A stretch of 7,204 nt of DNA, taken from assembly GCA_023427825.1 (NCBI GenBank), contig JAEZAI010000214.1, forward strand, positions 1 through 7,204, read 5' to 3'. The notes beneath the pieces were generated by a model. It saw only the letters and a program-made list of their open reading frames with translations, had not been told where the DNA came from and did not search any database. Made by a program: the position numbers and the translations under genes. The DNA comes from Actinomycetes bacterium. GTDB lineage: Bacteria > Actinomycetota > Acidimicrobiia > Acidimicrobiales > Microtrichaceae. Numbering within the stretch: position 1 is the first letter of the stretch; every line of letters begins with the position of its first letter. Positions 6,295-7,204 of the stretch are shown here, in pieces.

Positions 6295-6411
6295 GGGACA
6301 CCTCGCGCCCACATCGGGTGCCACGCGACCCGAGTTCAGGCCCGCCGCCGCGGCCGCCGAACCGGGGACGCCTCGCGCCCACACCGGGTGCGACGCGACC
6401 CGAGTTCGGGC
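6295..6411. repeat. Two direct copies of a 47-bp dyad-containing element in a convergent spacer
   Basis: Copy 1 (6295-6341) and copy 2 (6365-6411) are offset by exactly 70 bp and differ at only four positions. Both contain CCTCGCGCCCACA followed by CGGGTG and ACGCGACCCGAGTTC. In copy 1, CTCGGG (6292-6297) can pair with CCCGAG (6329-6334), CGCG (6304-6307) with CGCG (6324-6327), and CAC with GTG around a 5-base loop. In copy 2, CCCGA-GT-TCGGG (6399-6410) is a near-palindrome. They fill the 125-bp spacer between the convergent ends of hemY and the cytochrome gene, so a two-way terminator is possible. A dispersed REP-like element is the alternative. Confidence 0.75.
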
Positions 6412-6415
6412 TGGG

Positions 6416-6847
6416 TCAGCTCTTGGCGCCGATGGCCTGCAGGTAGGCGATGATCTGGTCGATCTGGGTGTCGCTCAGGTCGCGCTGGGGCATGACCGGG
6501 TTGAAGCCCTCGACGACCTGCTTGGACGGGTCGGTGATCGAGGTCCGCAGGTACGCCTCGTCCGCGGTGACCGCGTCGCCGCCCTCGAGCGTCACCTCCG
6601 AGCCGGCGAGGCCCTTGAACGTGGGGCCGACGCCGTCGCTGCCGTCGACGGTGTGGCAGGTCATGCAGCCGAGGTCCTGGACGACCTTCTCGCCCTTCGC
6701 GGCGTCGCCGGACAGCGGAACCGTGGTGCCGGAGGACTCGTCCGAGGAGCTGCACGCCGCGGCGATGCCGGCGACGGCGCACAGCACCACGACCGACCCG
6801 GCCAGCAGCGCTCGGGGACCGGGACGGGGGGACCGGGACAGCGACAT
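6416..6847 (-). CDS. Lipoprotein-type monoheme cytochrome c
   Basis: The 143-residue product starts at ATG 6847 with a signal peptide: Arg/Pro-rich n-region (residues 2-12), hydrophobic core (14-31) and a plausible lipobox IAAAC with Cys32, followed by a Ser/Asp-rich tether. It would sit on the outer face of the membrane. The heme motif is CMTCH at 61-65, with His65 as one axial ligand. GVGPTFKGL (72-80) and GFNPVMP follow, with Met119 as the likely second ligand, then a closing helix (IDQIIAYLQAI). The pattern of heme motif, GPTFKGL, DEAYLR and VVEGFNPVMP is that of the cytochrome c domain fused to subunit II of caa3-type oxidases, but here it stands alone with no CuA region. It probably shuttles electrons to an oxidase (inference). 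The ribosome site is weak. The frame is open further upstream, but that part overlaps the divergent gene at 6921. Confidence 0.9.
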   Translation of the reverse strand: MSLSRSPRPGPRALLAGSVVVLCAVAGIAAACSSSDESSGTTVPLSGDAAKGEKVVQDLGCMTCHTVDGSDGVGPTFKGLAGSEVTLEGGDAVTADEAYLRTSITDPSKQVVEGFNPVMPQRDLSDTQIDQIIAYLQAIGAKS

Positions 6848-6870
6848 GTCCGGAGTCTGCCAGCGACCCG

Positions 6871-6885
6871 GGCCCGCCGCGGGCC
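6871..6885. promoter_or_regulatory. GC-rich inverted repeat in the cytochrome c / lnt divergent spacer
   Basis: GGCCCG (6871-6876) and CGGGCC (6880-6885) form a perfect 6-bp dyad around CCG, inside the 73-bp spacer between two outward-reading genes. It could be a protein-binding site for either promoter or an early mRNA hairpin. In DNA this GC-rich, a short dyad may also be chance. Confidence 0.2.
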
Positions 6886-6904
6886 GCCCGGCACCCGTCG
6901 CCGT

Positions 6905-6910
6905 GGAAGG
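6905..6910 (+). promoter_or_regulatory. Shine-Dalgarno site supporting the lnt start at 6921
   Basis: GGAAGG lies ten bases before GTG 6921, slightly further than usual. The in-frame GTG at 6903 has no ribosome site in front, and the ATG at 6911 is in a different frame that does not give the Lnt-like sequence. Confidence 0.45.
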
Positions 6911-6920
6911 ATGCTCGGCC

Positions 6921-7204
6921 GTGGCAGCCCCCGCGGGAGCAGACGGCATCGCCGGACCGGAGCGCGACGAGGCGCCGCGCCGCAGCGGCCGCGAACGACT
7001 CACGACCGTCGTCCTCTCGCTCGCTGCCGGGCTGTGCATCTGCTTCGCGCTGCCGCCCTGGGGATGGTGGCCGCTCGCCCCGATCGGCGTCGCGCTGTTC
7101 ATCGCCGTGCTCGGTCCACCCGGGGGCGACGGCGACGGCCGGGCCCGCTCGGCACGGCAACGGGCCGGCATCGGTTGGCTCGTCGGGGTGGCGTGGTTCG
7201 GCCC
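6921..7204 (+). CDS. lnt: Probable apolipoprotein N-acyltransferase, N-terminal part only
   Basis: From GTG 6921 the frame stays open for 94 codons and leaves the window. After a polar start (about 1-28), a hydrophobic segment covers about residues 29-45, followed by LPPWGWWPLAPIGVALF. This matches the short-loop pattern of Lnt N-termini (first helix, then P-P-[FW]-G-W-W-P-L-A). A glycine/Arg-rich loop follows (about 66-80), then RQRAGIGWLVGVAWFGP, matching the next membrane helix of the family. Lnt is a multi-spanning membrane enzyme that adds the third acyl chain to the lipobox cysteine of lipoproteins. The catalytic Glu-Lys-Cys nitrilase domain lies outside the window, so activity cannot be judged. 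It diverges from a lipoprotein cytochrome c gene, a candidate substrate, although that pairing may be chance. In some actinobacteria lnt is fused to a dolichol-phosphate mannose synthase. Confidence 0.75.
   Translation, partial: MAAPAGADGIAGPERDEAPRRSGRERLTTVVLSLAAGLCICFALPPWGWWPLAPIGVALFIAVLGPPGGDGDGRARSARQRAGIGWLVGVAWFG

Noticed and set aside
4293..6314. A 673-residue open frame on the minus strand opposite hemH and hemY
   Set aside because: It is antisense to two secure genes, is rich in Arg, Gly and His with no recognisable fold, and is the expected by-product of GC-rich third positions.
6848..7171. N-terminal extension of the cytochrome c to a 251-residue protein
   Set aside because: It would overlap the divergent lnt start and bury the signal peptide. 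ATG 6847 gives a proper lipoprotein signal.

Overview
The window is very GC-rich, uses GTG starts freely and has G/C at most third codon positions. Combined with a hemE-hemH-hemY heme cluster of the coproporphyrin type and TetR-like regulators, this points to a high-GC actinobacterium. An Acidimicrobiia-like relative is possible, but that is a guess from general resemblance and not something the sequence proves. No rRNA, tRNA, CRISPR array, transposase or phage gene is visible.

Left part (1-2102, minus strand). Two paralogous TetR-like regulators lie head to tail, 68 bp apart. The upstream one (783-2102) is complete and carries two TetR-type helix-turn-helix regions in one chain. The downstream one (1-714) runs off the window edge after a stretch that matches the first half of its neighbour, so it probably has the same double build. 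The region upstream of the pair (2103-2525) has no gene. It contains a locally AT-richer patch with palindromes (possible operators), a 14-bp hairpin (possible terminator) and a tandem array of 19-20 bp units arranged in a 77-bp higher-order repeat.

Middle part (2526-6290). A small acidic protein of unknown function is read leftward from 2792. Facing it across 68 bp, a three-gene operon is read rightward: hemE (uroporphyrinogen decarboxylase), hemH/cpfC (ferrochelatase) and hemY/cgoX (porphyrinogen oxidase). Both junctions are 4-bp GTGA overlaps, so the three proteins are probably translationally coupled. The order is that of the Bacillus subtilis hemEHY operon. Together they would take uroporphyrinogen III to coproheme; the last enzyme of that route, ChdC/HemQ, is not in the window.

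Right part (6291-7204). A 125-bp convergent spacer holds two near-identical 47-bp elements with internal dyad symmetry. Beyond it a lipoprotein-type cytochrome c is read leftward (6416-6847). Divergent from it, the 5' end of a probable apolipoprotein N-acyltransferase gene (lnt) starts at 6921 and leaves the window.

The most unusual items are the tandem pair of TetR-like regulators with an internally duplicated architecture, and the two families of non-coding repeats.
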